DNA of 34,312 nt from Lachnospiraceae bacterium. GTDB lineage: Bacteria; Bacillota; Clostridia; Lachnospirales; Lachnospiraceae. Made by a program: the position numbers and the translations under genes. Shown here piece after piece: positions 15,322 through 23,463 of the stretch (position 1 is its first letter; the number at the start of each line of letters is the position of its first letter). The stretch spans positions 1-34,312 of the forward strand of contig JAUNGI010000028.1 of NCBI GenBank assembly GCA_030524525.1, given 5' to 3'. The notes beneath the pieces are model-generated. The model did not search any database and was not told the DNA's origin. It worked only from the letters and a program-made list of their open reading frames with translations.

Positions 15322-15347
15322 CCTAATATAGCTCCGGCACCTTTTTT
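15299..15347 (+). terminator. Intrinsic terminator
   Basis: TGCCGGAGCT (15299-15308) pairs perfectly with AGCTCCGGCA (15330-15339), followed by CC and six T (15342-15347). The 21-base loop is long. It ends the rightward metG-to-nitrilase block just before the convergent acetyltransferase gene. Confidence 0.75.
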
Positions 15348-15349
15348 CG

Positions 15350-15967
15350 TTATTCGACAACGCGGAGCTCTATTTTTCTGTTCTTGAAGTAATACTCTTT
15401 GTCATGATCATTTATTTCACGCAAAATCTTACAGGGATTTCCGACGGCCACGACATTCGACGGCAGATCCTTGGTCACCACGCTGCCCGCGCCGATTACG
15501 GTATTGTCTCCCACCGTAATACCCGGCAAAATAATGACTCCTGCGCCGATCCAGCAGTTCTTTCCGATGCGAATGGGCGCGTTATACTGGTATGCTTTTT
15601 CTCTCAGCTCTGGCAGGATGGGATGTCCCGCAGTCGCAAGGGTGACATTCGGACCAAACATGGTATAATCGCCCACATAAATATGTGTGTCGTCCACACA
15701 GGTCAGGTTGAAGTTTGCATAAACATTCTTTCCGAAGTGAACATGCGCGCCTCCGAAATTGGCATGAAAGGGCGGTTCAATGTAGCAGTTCTCACCGATC
15801 TCCGCGAGCATTTCCTTCAACATGGCTTCTCGTTTGGCAAATTCGGTGGGACGGGTATGATTGAAATCGTACAGACGATCAAGGCATTTTGTCTGTTCTT
15901 TCATAATTTCCGCGTCTCCGGGCAGGTAAAGCTCCCCCGTATGCATTCTCTCTTTCATTGCGTTCAT
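15350..15967 (-). CDS. Sugar O-acetyltransferase (maltose/galactoside type)
   Basis: A 205-residue protein of the LacA/Maa branch of hexapeptide-repeat acetyltransferases. The N-terminal helical part contains MKERMHTGELYLPGD and FNHTRPTE. The left-handed beta-helix with IGENCYIEPPF, GGAHVHFGKNVYANFN and IGAGVIILPGITVG covers about 58-190. The catalytic histidine is His115 in ATAGHPI. It acetylates the 6-hydroxyl of a hexose with acetyl-CoA, probably to get rid of non-metabolised sugars. GGAG before the ATG at 15967 sets the start; the frame is open further upstream without support. It is convergent with the nitrilase operon and has no visible partner gene. Confidence 0.92.
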   Translation of the reverse strand: MNAMKERMHTGELYLPGDAEIMKEQTKCLDRLYDFNHTRPTEFAKREAMLKEMLAEIGENCYIEPPFHANFGGAHVHFGKNVYANFNLTCVDDTHIYVGDYTMFGPNVTLATAGHPILPELREKAYQYNAPIRIGKNCWIGAGVIILPGITVGDNTVIGAGSVVTKDLPSNVVAVGNPCKILREINDHDKEYYFKNRKIELRVVE

Positions 15968-16436
15968 TTTGCGTTCTCCTTTACTGTAAGGTCTTTGACC
16001 CATTTGTATTTTGGTAATGGCGGTACACAGCCGGCAGCTTGACGATCTTGTTCGGATTGAGGATAAAAGCTTCAATCATTCTTGCGGTCACAGTGGCGGC
16101 CGCTGCGCCCCGGATCGCCGTTTTGAGAGGCGAAAAAGCCCCAAATTTGCATCACCGCCGCCTATGAACAGGATTATATATTATCGATTTCTGCATAGCA
16201 GAGATGCATTGTTTATAAAGCTGAATGCAGATGTTTCATGGCAGCGAGAGATCCTATGAGAGAATTAAAAGCATGTATTCGGTAAGGAGAGAAAAAGCCG
16301 CGCCAATGAAGGTACAGAACTTTTTTCTATCATTCGGATCTTTTTTTGAGAAAATCTTGCTTTGGCAAGCCACAAATTAAAGAGAATGCAATAATTGAAG
16401 CAACATTGGGTTTATCCAACAGAGCTAAACCGCTAA
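15968..16436. other. Noncoding stretch upstream of the acetyltransferase
   Basis: Nothing that I can support as a gene. On the minus strand a 40-codon open tail (ending in a TAA at 15981-15983) reads AAAATVTARMIEAFILNPNK, which could be the end of a lost protein. The right part is AT-rich with scattered T-runs. Promoter elements for the acetyltransferase could not be fixed. Confidence 0.3.
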
Positions 16437-16625
16437 AATTTCACTTCTGACGTTTCTGCCTCCGGTGCGGCTGGAAAGAGCAAATGCTGTAAGCTGTTTG
16501 CGCAGTATTTTGGGCAGTTTCCCAATGCCAATTTAATACGGCACCGTCTCGATAAAAGCAGAGAAATTCTTGAAAATACTGTTATATCGATTACTGAGAT
16601 GAAACTTTTAAGTAAAAAACTGTGA
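16437..16625 (+). pseudogene. Remnant of an AraC-type DNA-binding domain
   Basis: An open stretch with no start codon reads CKLFAQYFGQFPNANLIRHR and LDKSREILENTVISITEM. This matches the order found in AraC/XylS domains: RLFKxYFGxSPxxYL, RLxKAKxLLxxT, SIxEIA. It stops soon after the middle helix, so the second helix-turn-helix is missing. It has no ribosome-binding site and sits between two unrelated genes, so it is a fragment. Confidence 0.45.
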
Positions 16626-16673
16626 ACTGACCTCAATCATTTGGGCTTGTTTATGGAGCTTCCTTCCCCTGTT

Positions 16674-17459
16674 TCAGCCCACGTCCTTCCGGCTGTATTT
16701 CCAAAATGCACAGACAATACCGACAACGGAAACTATAATGCCGACAGTCAGGTATCTGCCCGGAACGGCGCTTTTGGCAATAATGTCCGCTCCGTCCGTA
16801 TAGCCAAACGGTGTGAGGTATTTTAGGAATTCCGCATCATCCGTTAGGTTGGCAAGAATATTCAAAAAATAGAAAACAGCGGAAAGCCCGATTCCAATGC
16901 CAACGTTCCCGCGTTTTAGAAAAGCCGATATGCCAAAAGTGATGGCGGCAATCTCAAGCTGCATTAGAAAATAAGCGAGAAACAGAAGGGCGAAGGTTTT
17001 CTCGGAAACCGTTTCTCTGATAAAGCAAACAGAAAGTACGGTAACGGCGATTACAGCGGTATTGAGAATTAAAATCTGAACAAGAACCGCGCACAGCTTT
17101 TCGGCGATGATCCGAGGTCGTGAAACCGGGTGCGTCAGAAGAAACTCCGCAGTCCGTTCTTTTTCTTCCTTTGCCAACGACGAGACTCCCAGCAGCGCCG
17201 CAAAGAATGCGCCCCCGATCCCCAGAACATTGCCGCATTCCACGCTGAAAAAACCGGCAAACTCTCCGAAGTTGATCTTATCCATACCGAATGCCTCAGA
17301 AAAGCTTCCCATATTGGCGAACATCGAGCCGATATCTCCCATCTGCGCGCCCATCTCCGGGTAAATCAACACACAGACTCCAAGCATAAAAGAGATCGCC
17401 CCGGTCCAGATCAGAAGGGAAATCCTTCCGCGCCGCAGTTCGTGTCTAAAGATCGGCAT
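16674..17459 (-). CDS. ABC-2 type transporter permease
   Basis: A 261-residue membrane protein with about six spans (near 14-34, 70-92, 115-140, 150-172, 180-200, 235-255) and the cytoplasmic SSLAKEEKERTAEFLLTHPVSR loop between spans 2 and 3, which is typical of ABC-2 permeases of the YhaP/NatB/BcrB kind. Together with the ATPase upstream it would export a drug, peptide or ion. The ATG at 17459 follows GGAGG by 9 bases, and the first 14 bases overlap the ATPase gene. Confidence 0.85.
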   Translation of the reverse strand: MPIFRHELRRGRISLLIWTGAISFMLGVCVLIYPEMGAQMGDIGSMFANMGSFSEAFGMDKINFGEFAGFFSVECGNVLGIGGAFFAALLGVSSLAKEEKERTAEFLLTHPVSRPRIIAEKLCAVLVQILILNTAVIAVTVLSVCFIRETVSEKTFALLFLAYFLMQLEIAAITFGISAFLKRGNVGIGIGLSAVFYFLNILANLTDDAEFLKYLTPFGYTDGADIIAKSAVPGRYLTVGIIVSVVGIVCAFWKYSRKDVG

Positions 17460-18336
17460 TTGGGTGTTCCTCCTTCGTGTAGTAGTGCAGAAAAACTTCC
17501 TCCAAGTCCGGTTCCGCAATCGTGATATCCGTGATCGGAAGGTCGGACAGTGTCTTCAGAAGCAGATCCGGCTTTCCGCTGTAGAGGAAGGTGACAGCAT
17601 CCGGCAGTATTTTTATATCCTTCGTATGCGGGAGAGACGGAGCGGTGTCCACACCTCGGATCGTTATCCGTTTCGTGTCGGTATGACCGAGGTTTTCCAC
17701 ACTGTCAGACACGAGAAGCTTCCCTTCGCGTATTACGGCGGCATGTTTGCAGTAACGCTGTACTTCCGAAAGAACGTGGGAGGAAAGAAAGACCGTTGCC
17801 CCTTCTGCGTTGCGCTCCTTCAGAAGTAAAAAGAACTCTCGCTGTATCAGCGGATCGAGACCGCTGGTTGGTTCGTCAAGGATATAGAGCTTGGGTTTGT
17901 GCTGCATAGCGCAGACGATACCGACTTTCTTGCGGTTTCCAAGCGATAGTTCTTCGATTTTTCGGGAAGTATCCAGCTCCAGCCGTTCACAAAGCCGCTT
18001 CGCCTCCGCCTGACAATCTTGCCTGTGCAGATCCGCGGAAAGCCGGAGAATATCCTTTACCCGCATTCCATTGTAAAACATGGCTTCGGAAGGAAGATAA
18101 CCGATTTCTTGAAGAACGGTCGTCTTTTTTTTCTGAACGTCATGGTCAAAAACCTCTGCCGAGCCGCTTGTGGCAGTAATGAGACCGAGCAAAATGCGAA
18201 TGGTGGTACTTTTCCCGGCTCCGTTCGGCCCGATAAAACCGAAAAAGTCCCCTTCGCCGACCGAAAGATTGAGGTCTATGATCCCGCGGGTTTTTCCGTA
18301 ATATTTGGTCAGGCGGTTCGTTGAGATTGCGTTCAT
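17446..18336 (-). CDS. ABC transporter ATP-binding protein (partner of the ABC-2 permease)
   Basis: A 296-residue ATPase. Walker A GPNGAGKST (36-44), signature LSLGNRKK (130-137), Walker B LYILDEPT with D154 and E155, and switch His187 in SSHV are all present, so it should hydrolyse ATP. LSLGN in place of LSGGQ is common in the bacitracin/Na+-export-like group. The C-terminal 80 residues (ITIRGVDTA onwards, closing in DLEEVFLHYY) are the usual regulatory tail. AAGGAGA lies 9 bases before the ATG. It is first in a two-gene leftward operon. No resistance-type regulator lies beside it, so the substrate is open. Confidence 0.92.
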   Translation of the reverse strand: MNAISTNRLTKYYGKTRGIIDLNLSVGEGDFFGFIGPNGAGKSTTIRILLGLITATSGSAEVFDHDVQKKKTTVLQEIGYLPSEAMFYNGMRVKDILRLSADLHRQDCQAEAKRLCERLELDTSRKIEELSLGNRKKVGIVCAMQHKPKLYILDEPTSGLDPLIQREFFLLLKERNAEGATVFLSSHVLSEVQRYCKHAAVIREGKLLVSDSVENLGHTDTKRITIRGVDTAPSLPHTKDIKILPDAVTFLYSGKPDLLLKTLSDLPITDITIAEPDLEEVFLHYYTKEEHPNADL

Positions 18337-18684
18337 ACGGTCTTCTCCTTATTCATACGAGCGGTAGCTTTTGTTTTTCATGCCTGTTTCTTGCAGCAAC
18401 GGCAATATCGTCATGGGTGATGTATGCATGCTTACAGCGAAAAAGCCCCCAACATGTGGCTCGGTAAATGACGGTTTCAGTGTAGCAGAGGCGCCTGCGA
18501 AAATCAATCCTTGGTGTAGGCGTTTTCGACACTTTGGCGGAATGCATAAAAAATGAAAAGCGTTTTTAGATAGGTTTTCATCTATAAAACTAGGCATTTG
18601 TGCAAACTGACAGCGCACATTGCACAGACGAAAAAAGTCGGCGCAAAATATTTCACAAACTTTGAAAAATCGGGTCGTTTCGGG
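18337..18684. other. Intergenic stretch between divergent operons
   Basis: No gene is supported. The left part should hold the promoter of the leftward ABC operon, but no clear -35/-10 pair was found. The right part leads to the Tad operon promoter at 18685. Several short inverted repeats are present, none with a U-tract. Confidence 0.4.
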
Positions 18685-18713
18685 TTGACGAAGCAGAATC
18701 GGGGGAGTAAGAT
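18685..18713 (+). promoter_or_regulatory. Promoter of the Tad pilus operon
   Basis: TTGACG (18685-18690), a 17-base spacer, TAAGAT (18708-18713). The transcript would start near 18720, leaving a leader of about 70 bases with one GTCGGG/CCCGAC hairpin (18740-18745, 18765-18770) before AAGGAGGAGG and the first gene. Confidence 0.65.
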
Positions 18714-18792
18714 TGCGCCACAAACCAGTCGGAGGGAATGTCGGGGGCGGACGCACCGGAGCTTCCCGACGCTGAAAAGGAGGAGGTAGGAT

Positions 18793-19833
18793 ATGAGGAA
18801 GGTGCTTGGGATTGTTTGCCGTCAGGAAACATACACGGAACGTCTCAGCGAAGAGCTGTGCAGAGAGCTTTTTCGTGAGTGGCAGCCCGCTGTCTTTCCA
18901 TCGCTTTCGGAGTTTATGCATTGGGAGGGAAGCGCAGAGGTTCCGCTTTTGCTGCTTGAGGAGAGCTTTAGAGAAGAATGGAAGCGATTGTCGGAAAGCA
19001 CGGAGCTGCCGTTTTGCGTATGGCTGTCGGAGGAAGAACCTGTGGAACACGTTCCGGGAATTTTTATGTATCAGTCTTCGGAGCAGATCGGACGACAGCT
19101 ATTGGAAATTTACCATAATCAGATGCGGGGACGGCTGCCGTCGGAGTCTATGAGAATCGTCGAAAACACGTCGGGCTTGCAACATGAACGTGCTTCTCCG
19201 GAAAACGTCGGGGGACAGGCGCAGCAGCCGGCGACGGACAGGCTCTCCGTGATCGGCGTCTTTTCTCCCTGCGGTGGGGTGGGCGTGACAAGCTTTGCCT
19301 ATGCATGCGGAAAAGAGCTTTCACGAAAGGGTAAGGTCTTGTTTTTGTCTTTGGACCCATATCCGGGGCTTCCCGAGGTCGCGGCAGAATCGCAGGCGGT
19401 TTCGGAGCTGCTTTATCTTCTGCGGGAGTACGGAGCGGACTGGACAGAGAAAAAGGAGACGTGCATCCGAAGGCAAGGGGCGTTAGATGTTCTTGTGGGC
19501 ATGGCGGATGCTTCCGATCTGTGGGAGCTGGGAGAGGCAGAGTGGGGCTGTTTCCTCAAAGGGCTTCGGGAAAGCGGCGAATTCTCGTTTCTGGTTATTG
19601 ACTTGGGCGCGGGCTGCGCTGCAAGAGAAGCCGTGCTTCGGGAGTGCCGGCAATTGTTTTTGCTTGGAGAGGCTGCTTCGTCTAAAGTTGCTCTTTGGAA
19701 GCGGCAGTTTCAGCGCTTGGAGCAGAACGTCAAGGTGTTTCCGATATGGGAAGCTGGTGGGAGTGAACGTTTGGAGCGGGAGCGCATCGTCGGCTTTTTG
19801 CGGAGCGCGGAATTGTGGGAGGAGGGAGCATGA
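18793..19833 (+). CDS. TadZ/CpaE-like pilus localisation protein
   Basis: A 346-residue protein. The N-terminal 110 residues look like an atypical receiver domain (VLGIVCRQETYTERL, FPSLSEFMHW). After a linker the MinD/ParA-type fold begins at about 150: GVFSPCGGVGVTSFAYACG (deviant Walker A), KGKVLFLSLDPYPG, then FLVIDLGAGC. The Walker A lysine of KGGVGKT is replaced by Val165, as in other members that bind nucleotide poorly. In Tad systems TadZ places the machine at the cell pole. It starts the operon, with AGGAGGAGG before the ATG, and overlaps tadA by ATGA. Confidence 0.8.
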   Translation: MRKVLGIVCRQETYTERLSEELCRELFREWQPAVFPSLSEFMHWEGSAEVPLLLLEESFREEWKRLSESTELPFCVWLSEEEPVEHVPGIFMYQSSEQIGRQLLEIYHNQMRGRLPSESMRIVENTSGLQHERASPENVGGQAQQPATDRLSVIGVFSPCGGVGVTSFAYACGKELSRKGKVLFLSLDPYPGLPEVAAESQAVSELLYLLREYGADWTEKKETCIRRQGALDVLVGMADASDLWELGEAEWGCFLKGLRESGEFSFLVIDLGAGCAAREAVLRECRQLFLLGEAASSKVALWKRQFQRLEQNVKVFPIWEAGGSERLERERIVGFLRSAELWEEGA

Positions 19834-21074
19834 CGTTTGAGGAAAAGGAAGAGGAGCGGCTTCAGATTTCGCTGACCGAACAGGTCATGCAGAAGGCGGA
19901 TGCTTCCAGAGAATTGTCGGATCAAGAGCTTCTGGAACTGATCGAGCAGGTCGTTCGGGAGCGGTGGCAGAAGCGCTACTTGAGTATTGAAACGCGGAGA
20001 AGCATAAAAAGAGGGATTTTCAACAGTCTGCGGCGGCTTGATGTTTTGCAGGAGCTTTTAGATGACCCGACCGTTACCGAGATCATGGTAAACGGCGCTG
20101 AGCATATCTTTGTGGAGCGGGAGGGACGGTTGTATTGCACCGAATGCCGTTTTGTCAACGAACAGCGCTTGCGGGACGTCATTCAGCGGATCGCATCCCG
20201 CGTCAATCGGGTGGTAAACGAGGCCAATCCGATCGTGGACGCGCGGCTACCGGACGGCTCCCGCGTCAATATCGTGCTTCCGCCCGTGGCTTTAGACGGA
20301 CCGATGGTAACGATCCGGAAATTTCCGGAGGAACGAATCACAATGGAAAAGCTGATCGCCATGGACTCTATTACAACGGCGGCAGCGGACTTTCTGAAAG
20401 GGCTGGTACGCGCCGGCTACAATATCTTTATCAGCGGCGGCACAGGAGCAGGAAAAACAACCTTCCTGAACGCGCTGTCCGATTATATCCCCGAAGGAGA
20501 ACGTATCGTAACGATCGAGGATTCGGCGGAACTCCAAATTCATAACATTCCCAATCTGGTGCGTCTGGAGATGCGAAGCGCAAATGTAGAGGGCAGTCAT
20601 GCAGTTACCATTCGTGATCTGATCAAGACCTCGCTTCGTATGCGGCCAAGCCGTATTATTGTCGGAGAGGTTCGGGACGCTGCAAGTATTGACATGCTGC
20701 AAAGTCTGAATACGGGACACAGCGGTATGAGTACCGGACATGCCAATTCTCCTGCCGATATGCTGTCGCGACTTGAAACGATGGTGCTTTTGGGAGAGGA
20801 CATCCCGCTCGTTGCGGTGAGAAAGCAGATTGCCTCCGCCATAGATCTGATCATTCAGTTGGGGCGGCTGCGGGATAAATCCCGGAAGGTGCTTAGTATC
20901 GTTGAGGTACTTGATTACGAGGACGGAGAAATCACGCTCAATCCGCTGTTTGAATACACCGAGGAGGGTGAGGAGCCGGACGGAAAATTGAAGGGACGGC
21001 TTGTCCCGACCGGAAGAAGACTCCGACATACGCAGAAACTGCTGGCGGCAGGTGAAATGGTGAGCGAAGTATGA
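19830..21074 (+). CDS. tadA: TadA/CpaF secretion ATPase
   Basis: A 414-residue hexameric ATPase that powers Flp pilus assembly at the inner face of the membrane. Seen in order: the N-terminal domain with LLDDPTVTEIMVNG (77-89); Walker A GGTGAGKT (203-210); the Asp box VTIEDSAELQ; Walker B RIIVGEVRD with Glu280; and the His box TGHSGMSTGHAN. All key residues are present, and the length is normal for CpaF. The ATG at 19830 overlaps the TadZ stop and has GGAGGG just upstream. A basic C-terminal tail follows the core. Confidence 0.96.
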   Translation: MTFEEKEEERLQISLTEQVMQKADASRELSDQELLELIEQVVRERWQKRYLSIETRRSIKRGIFNSLRRLDVLQELLDDPTVTEIMVNGAEHIFVEREGRLYCTECRFVNEQRLRDVIQRIASRVNRVVNEANPIVDARLPDGSRVNIVLPPVALDGPMVTIRKFPEERITMEKLIAMDSITTAAADFLKGLVRAGYNIFISGGTGAGKTTFLNALSDYIPEGERIVTIEDSAELQIHNIPNLVRLEMRSANVEGSHAVTIRDLIKTSLRMRPSRIIVGEVRDAASIDMLQSLNTGHSGMSTGHANSPADMLSRLETMVLLGEDIPLVAVRKQIASAIDLIIQLGRLRDKSRKVLSIVEVLDYEDGEITLNPLFEYTEEGEEPDGKLKGRLVPTGRRLRHTQKLLAAGEMVSEV

Positions 21075-21784
21075 AGAAGGCATGGATAGGTATTGTTGGA
21101 AAGCAGGCGTTGATCTGTATCGCGACCGCTTATCTGTTTTTCCATTCGTGGTGGAGCCTGCCATTTTTGCTTCCGTATTTTATTTATGGCCTTTTCCGGG
21201 CAAAGAAGGAACAGTTACAAAAAGAAACGGAGCTGTTTGCAGCGCAGTTCCGGGACGGTCTGCAATGTCTGCTGGCCTCTTTGGAGGCGGGCTACAGTAT
21301 TGAAAACAGCTTTGTCAATGCCGCGGAGGATCTGCTTATCATGTTTCGGAAGGAAGCGCCGATTGTCCGCAGTTTCCGACAAATTTGCCGACAGCTTGGA
21401 AACGGTGCAAATGTGGAGGAGCTTGTATTTGAAATGGGCGAAAAAAGCGGCGTAGAGGATGTGCGGAATTTTGCCGGGATTTTTGTGACGGCAAAACGAA
21501 CCGGCGGCGATCTTCTTGGGGTGATACGCTCCGTAAATGCGTCGCTGTGTCAAAAGCAGGAGGTTCAGCGGGAAATAGCTTCGATTCTGCTGGCTAAACA
21601 GCTTGAAGTGAAGATCATGAGGCTGATGCCCTATGGAATATTGTTGTATTTTCAGGTGTTTTCGCCTTCGTTTCTGATGCCGTTATACGCTGGTTTTTTT
21701 GGCAGAATGATTATGCTGATTATTTTTGTGTTGTATCTCGGGTGCTGTTTCTGGGCGGATAAAATGGCGGCGATTGATATTTAA
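21071..21784 (+). CDS. tadB: TadB-like platform protein (T2SSF family)
   Basis: A 237-residue membrane protein. Two N-terminal hydrophobic segments (about 10-40) are followed by a cytoplasmic T2SSF domain (about 55-180) with FRDGLQCLLASLEAGYSIEN, SGVEDVRNFAGIFVTAKRTG and GGDLLGVIRSV, and then two C-terminal spans (about 190-230). It forms the membrane platform on which TadA acts. Length is shorter than typical proteobacterial TadB because the N-terminal receptor-like part is missing, as usual in Firmicutes. It overlaps tadA by ATGA. Confidence 0.9.
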   Translation: MKKAWIGIVGKQALICIATAYLFFHSWWSLPFLLPYFIYGLFRAKKEQLQKETELFAAQFRDGLQCLLASLEAGYSIENSFVNAAEDLLIMFRKEAPIVRSFRQICRQLGNGANVEELVFEMGEKSGVEDVRNFAGIFVTAKRTGGDLLGVIRSVNASLCQKQEVQREIASILLAKQLEVKIMRLMPYGILLYFQVFSPSFLMPLYAGFFGRMIMLIIFVLYLGCCFWADKMAAIDI

Positions 21785-21798
21785 TTAAGGGGGCGGCT

Positions 21799-23226
21799 AT
21801 GTATTGGGTGATCGCAGGATGTTTGGAACTCTTGGCGCTGCTTGGGGTTGGGAGCGGACTTTTGCTTGGGCGAAGGAAGTGTGAAAAAGGTTGGATGGCG
21901 GCGGGGTACGGCGTTTATGCGCTGAGACGGCACTTATGTCGAAGGCTGGGGATCTGGGAGTCGGAAACAACATATTATCGAAGCTTGTACGTAAATGAGA
22001 AACCGGAGGCGGTACAGCTTCGGGAAGGGTGTCTGCAAGGCTTGGTCACTCTGGGAATCGTGGCAGCTGCCGGTATGGTGATCCTCCTGCTTGGGATGGG
22101 CGGACAGTTTTCGGCGACGGAGGTTACGGAGTTGGAGCGGCCGCCGGAAGGGACGCAGGTACGAAAGCTGATTGCCCGCGTCGAAGAAAACAGCTATGAG
22201 GTTGCGGTTGCCGTTACCGAAAGGCAGTTGACTGCGGAGGAAGTCCGGCAGCGGTGGCAGGAAGCTCGAAAAGCTTTGCCGCAGTGGATTCTCGGGGAAA
22301 ATGCAGAGTTGAATTCGGTAAGCCGGGATCTGGAGCTGTTCTCGCGGCTGCCCGGAACTGCCATTGAAGTTCAGTGGTTCAGTTCAGACTATACGCTGGT
22401 GGATTATGAGGGACGGGTAAATCCCGAAAATCTGACGGAGGCTTCGCAGACGGTTGTTCTGACTGCGGAACTTTCTTACGGAGATTGGAAAGAAACGATG
22501 CAGATTCCCGTCCGCATCGTTCGGGAGTCCGGAAGCAGGCAGGAGGAGACAAGGGAGGCTATCTTGCAGATTCTGAAAGAATCCCTTGAGGAGCAGGGAT
22601 ATGAGGAAAAAGTAGCGCTGCCGGCTGTTCTACAGGAAAACGAAGTCAAATATTACACGGAGTCGAAGCAAAGTCCCGGAATGTTTTTATTGTTGACCAT
22701 TGTTTTGCTTGTCGGATTTTTCGCTGCGGCAGAAAGCAGTCATAAGAAGAAAAAGCAGGAGCGGCTCTGTCAATTACAAAGAGATTATCCGGAAATTGTG
22801 AGCAAGTTGACGCTTTTGCTGGAAGCGGGGATGACCATACGTTCTGCTTGGGAACGGATCGCCGGCGATTATCTTCGTTACGGCAGGCAGAGGGAGCGAA
22901 GGCGTTATGCCTATGAGGAAATTCTGTATACCAACCGTCAGATGCAGATCGGAATGCCCGAAAATCTTGCGTATGCGCAGTTTGGAAAACGCTGCGGTAC
23001 GATCTTATATCTGCGGTTTAGTTCGGTTTTGGTACAGAATTTGCAGAAGGGAACGAAAAGTATTGTTCCCCTGCTGAAAAAAGAGGCGGAGGAAGCGCTG
23101 TGCGAACGAAAGGAGCGGGCGCGGCAGCTGGGGGAAGAAGCGGGGACAAAGCTGCTGCTTCCTATGGTGGGAATGCTTGTGCTTGTATTGGCAATCGTAA
23201 TGATACCGGCATTTCTGTCTTTTTGA
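21799..23226 (+). CDS. tadC: TadC-like platform protein with large extracytoplasmic insert
   Basis: A 475-residue protein. Spans lie near 3-23, 82-101, 294-312 and 450-475. Between spans 2 and 3 (about 103-292) lies a 190-residue soluble domain, predicted outside, with alternating strands and helices (VRKLIARVEENSYEVAVAV, TAEEVRQRWQEARKALP). The C-terminal part (about 325-450) is the T2SSF domain: YPEIVSKLTLLLEAGMTIRS, and GTKSIVPLLKKEAEEA before the last span. Ordinary TadC has no such insert. AAGGGGGCGG precedes the ATG by 5 bases. It follows tadB by 14 bases and would pair with it. Confidence 0.85.
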   Translation: MYWVIAGCLELLALLGVGSGLLLGRRKCEKGWMAAGYGVYALRRHLCRRLGIWESETTYYRSLYVNEKPEAVQLREGCLQGLVTLGIVAAAGMVILLLGMGGQFSATEVTELERPPEGTQVRKLIARVEENSYEVAVAVTERQLTAEEVRQRWQEARKALPQWILGENAELNSVSRDLELFSRLPGTAIEVQWFSSDYTLVDYEGRVNPENLTEASQTVVLTAELSYGDWKETMQIPVRIVRESGSRQEETREAILQILKESLEEQGYEEKVALPAVLQENEVKYYTESKQSPGMFLLLTIVLLVGFFAAAESSHKKKKQERLCQLQRDYPEIVSKLTLLLEAGMTIRSAWERIAGDYLRYGRQRERRRYAYEEILYTNRQMQIGMPENLAYAQFGKRCGTILYLRFSSVLVQNLQKGTKSIVPLLKKEAEEALCERKERARQLGEEAGTKLLLPMVGMLVLVLAIVMIPAFLSF

Positions 23227-23249
23227 AAAATTATAGGAGGTATTTTGAA

Positions 23250-23459
23250 TTGGAGAATAAAGTGAAAAGAATCATGAATAAGATGAGAAACGCATTGGAA
23301 GCTTTTCGGCAGGACCAAAGCGGTATTGGGGTTGTGGAGATCATTTTGATCCTTGTTATTTTGATTGGTCTTGTGCTGATCTTTAAGAATCAGATTACCG
23401 GCATCATAAACAACGCATTTGAGTCGATCAGCGTCAATTCGGACGCTATCGTAAAGTAA
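23250..23459 (+). CDS. flp: Flp-type pilin, TTG start
   Basis: A 69-residue class III prepilin. The leader MENKVKRIMNKMRNALEAFR ends at DQSG, and the mature part begins IGVVEIILILVILIGLVLIF with Glu at +5 and a long hydrophobic helix, then a short tail ending SDAIVK. The TTG at 23250 is chosen because AGGAGG (23235-23240) lies 9 bases before it; an internal ATG at 23274 has no ribosome-binding site. The prepilin peptidase at 26656 would cut after the glycine. It is the only pilin-like gene of this size in the locus, so it should be the major pilus subunit. Confidence 0.85.
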   Translation: MENKVKRIMNKMRNALEAFRQDQSGIGVVEIILILVILIGLVLIFKNQITGIINNAFESISVNSDAIVK

Positions 23460-23463
23460 ATCC

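Noticed and set aside
18492-18528. Pseudoknot-like order CGCCT, CGAAAA, AGGCG, TTTTCG
   Set aside because: The connecting loop across the first stem would have zero bases, which is not sterically possible; probably chance.
18714-18792. Possible c-di-GMP riboswitch in the Tad operon leader
   Set aside because: The leader is only about 70 bases and lacks the conserved core; only one simple hairpin is seen.
18349-19050. A 233-codon minus-strand frame over the Tad promoter
   Set aside because: It overlaps the promoter and the start of the TadZ-like gene, and its composition is not protein-like.
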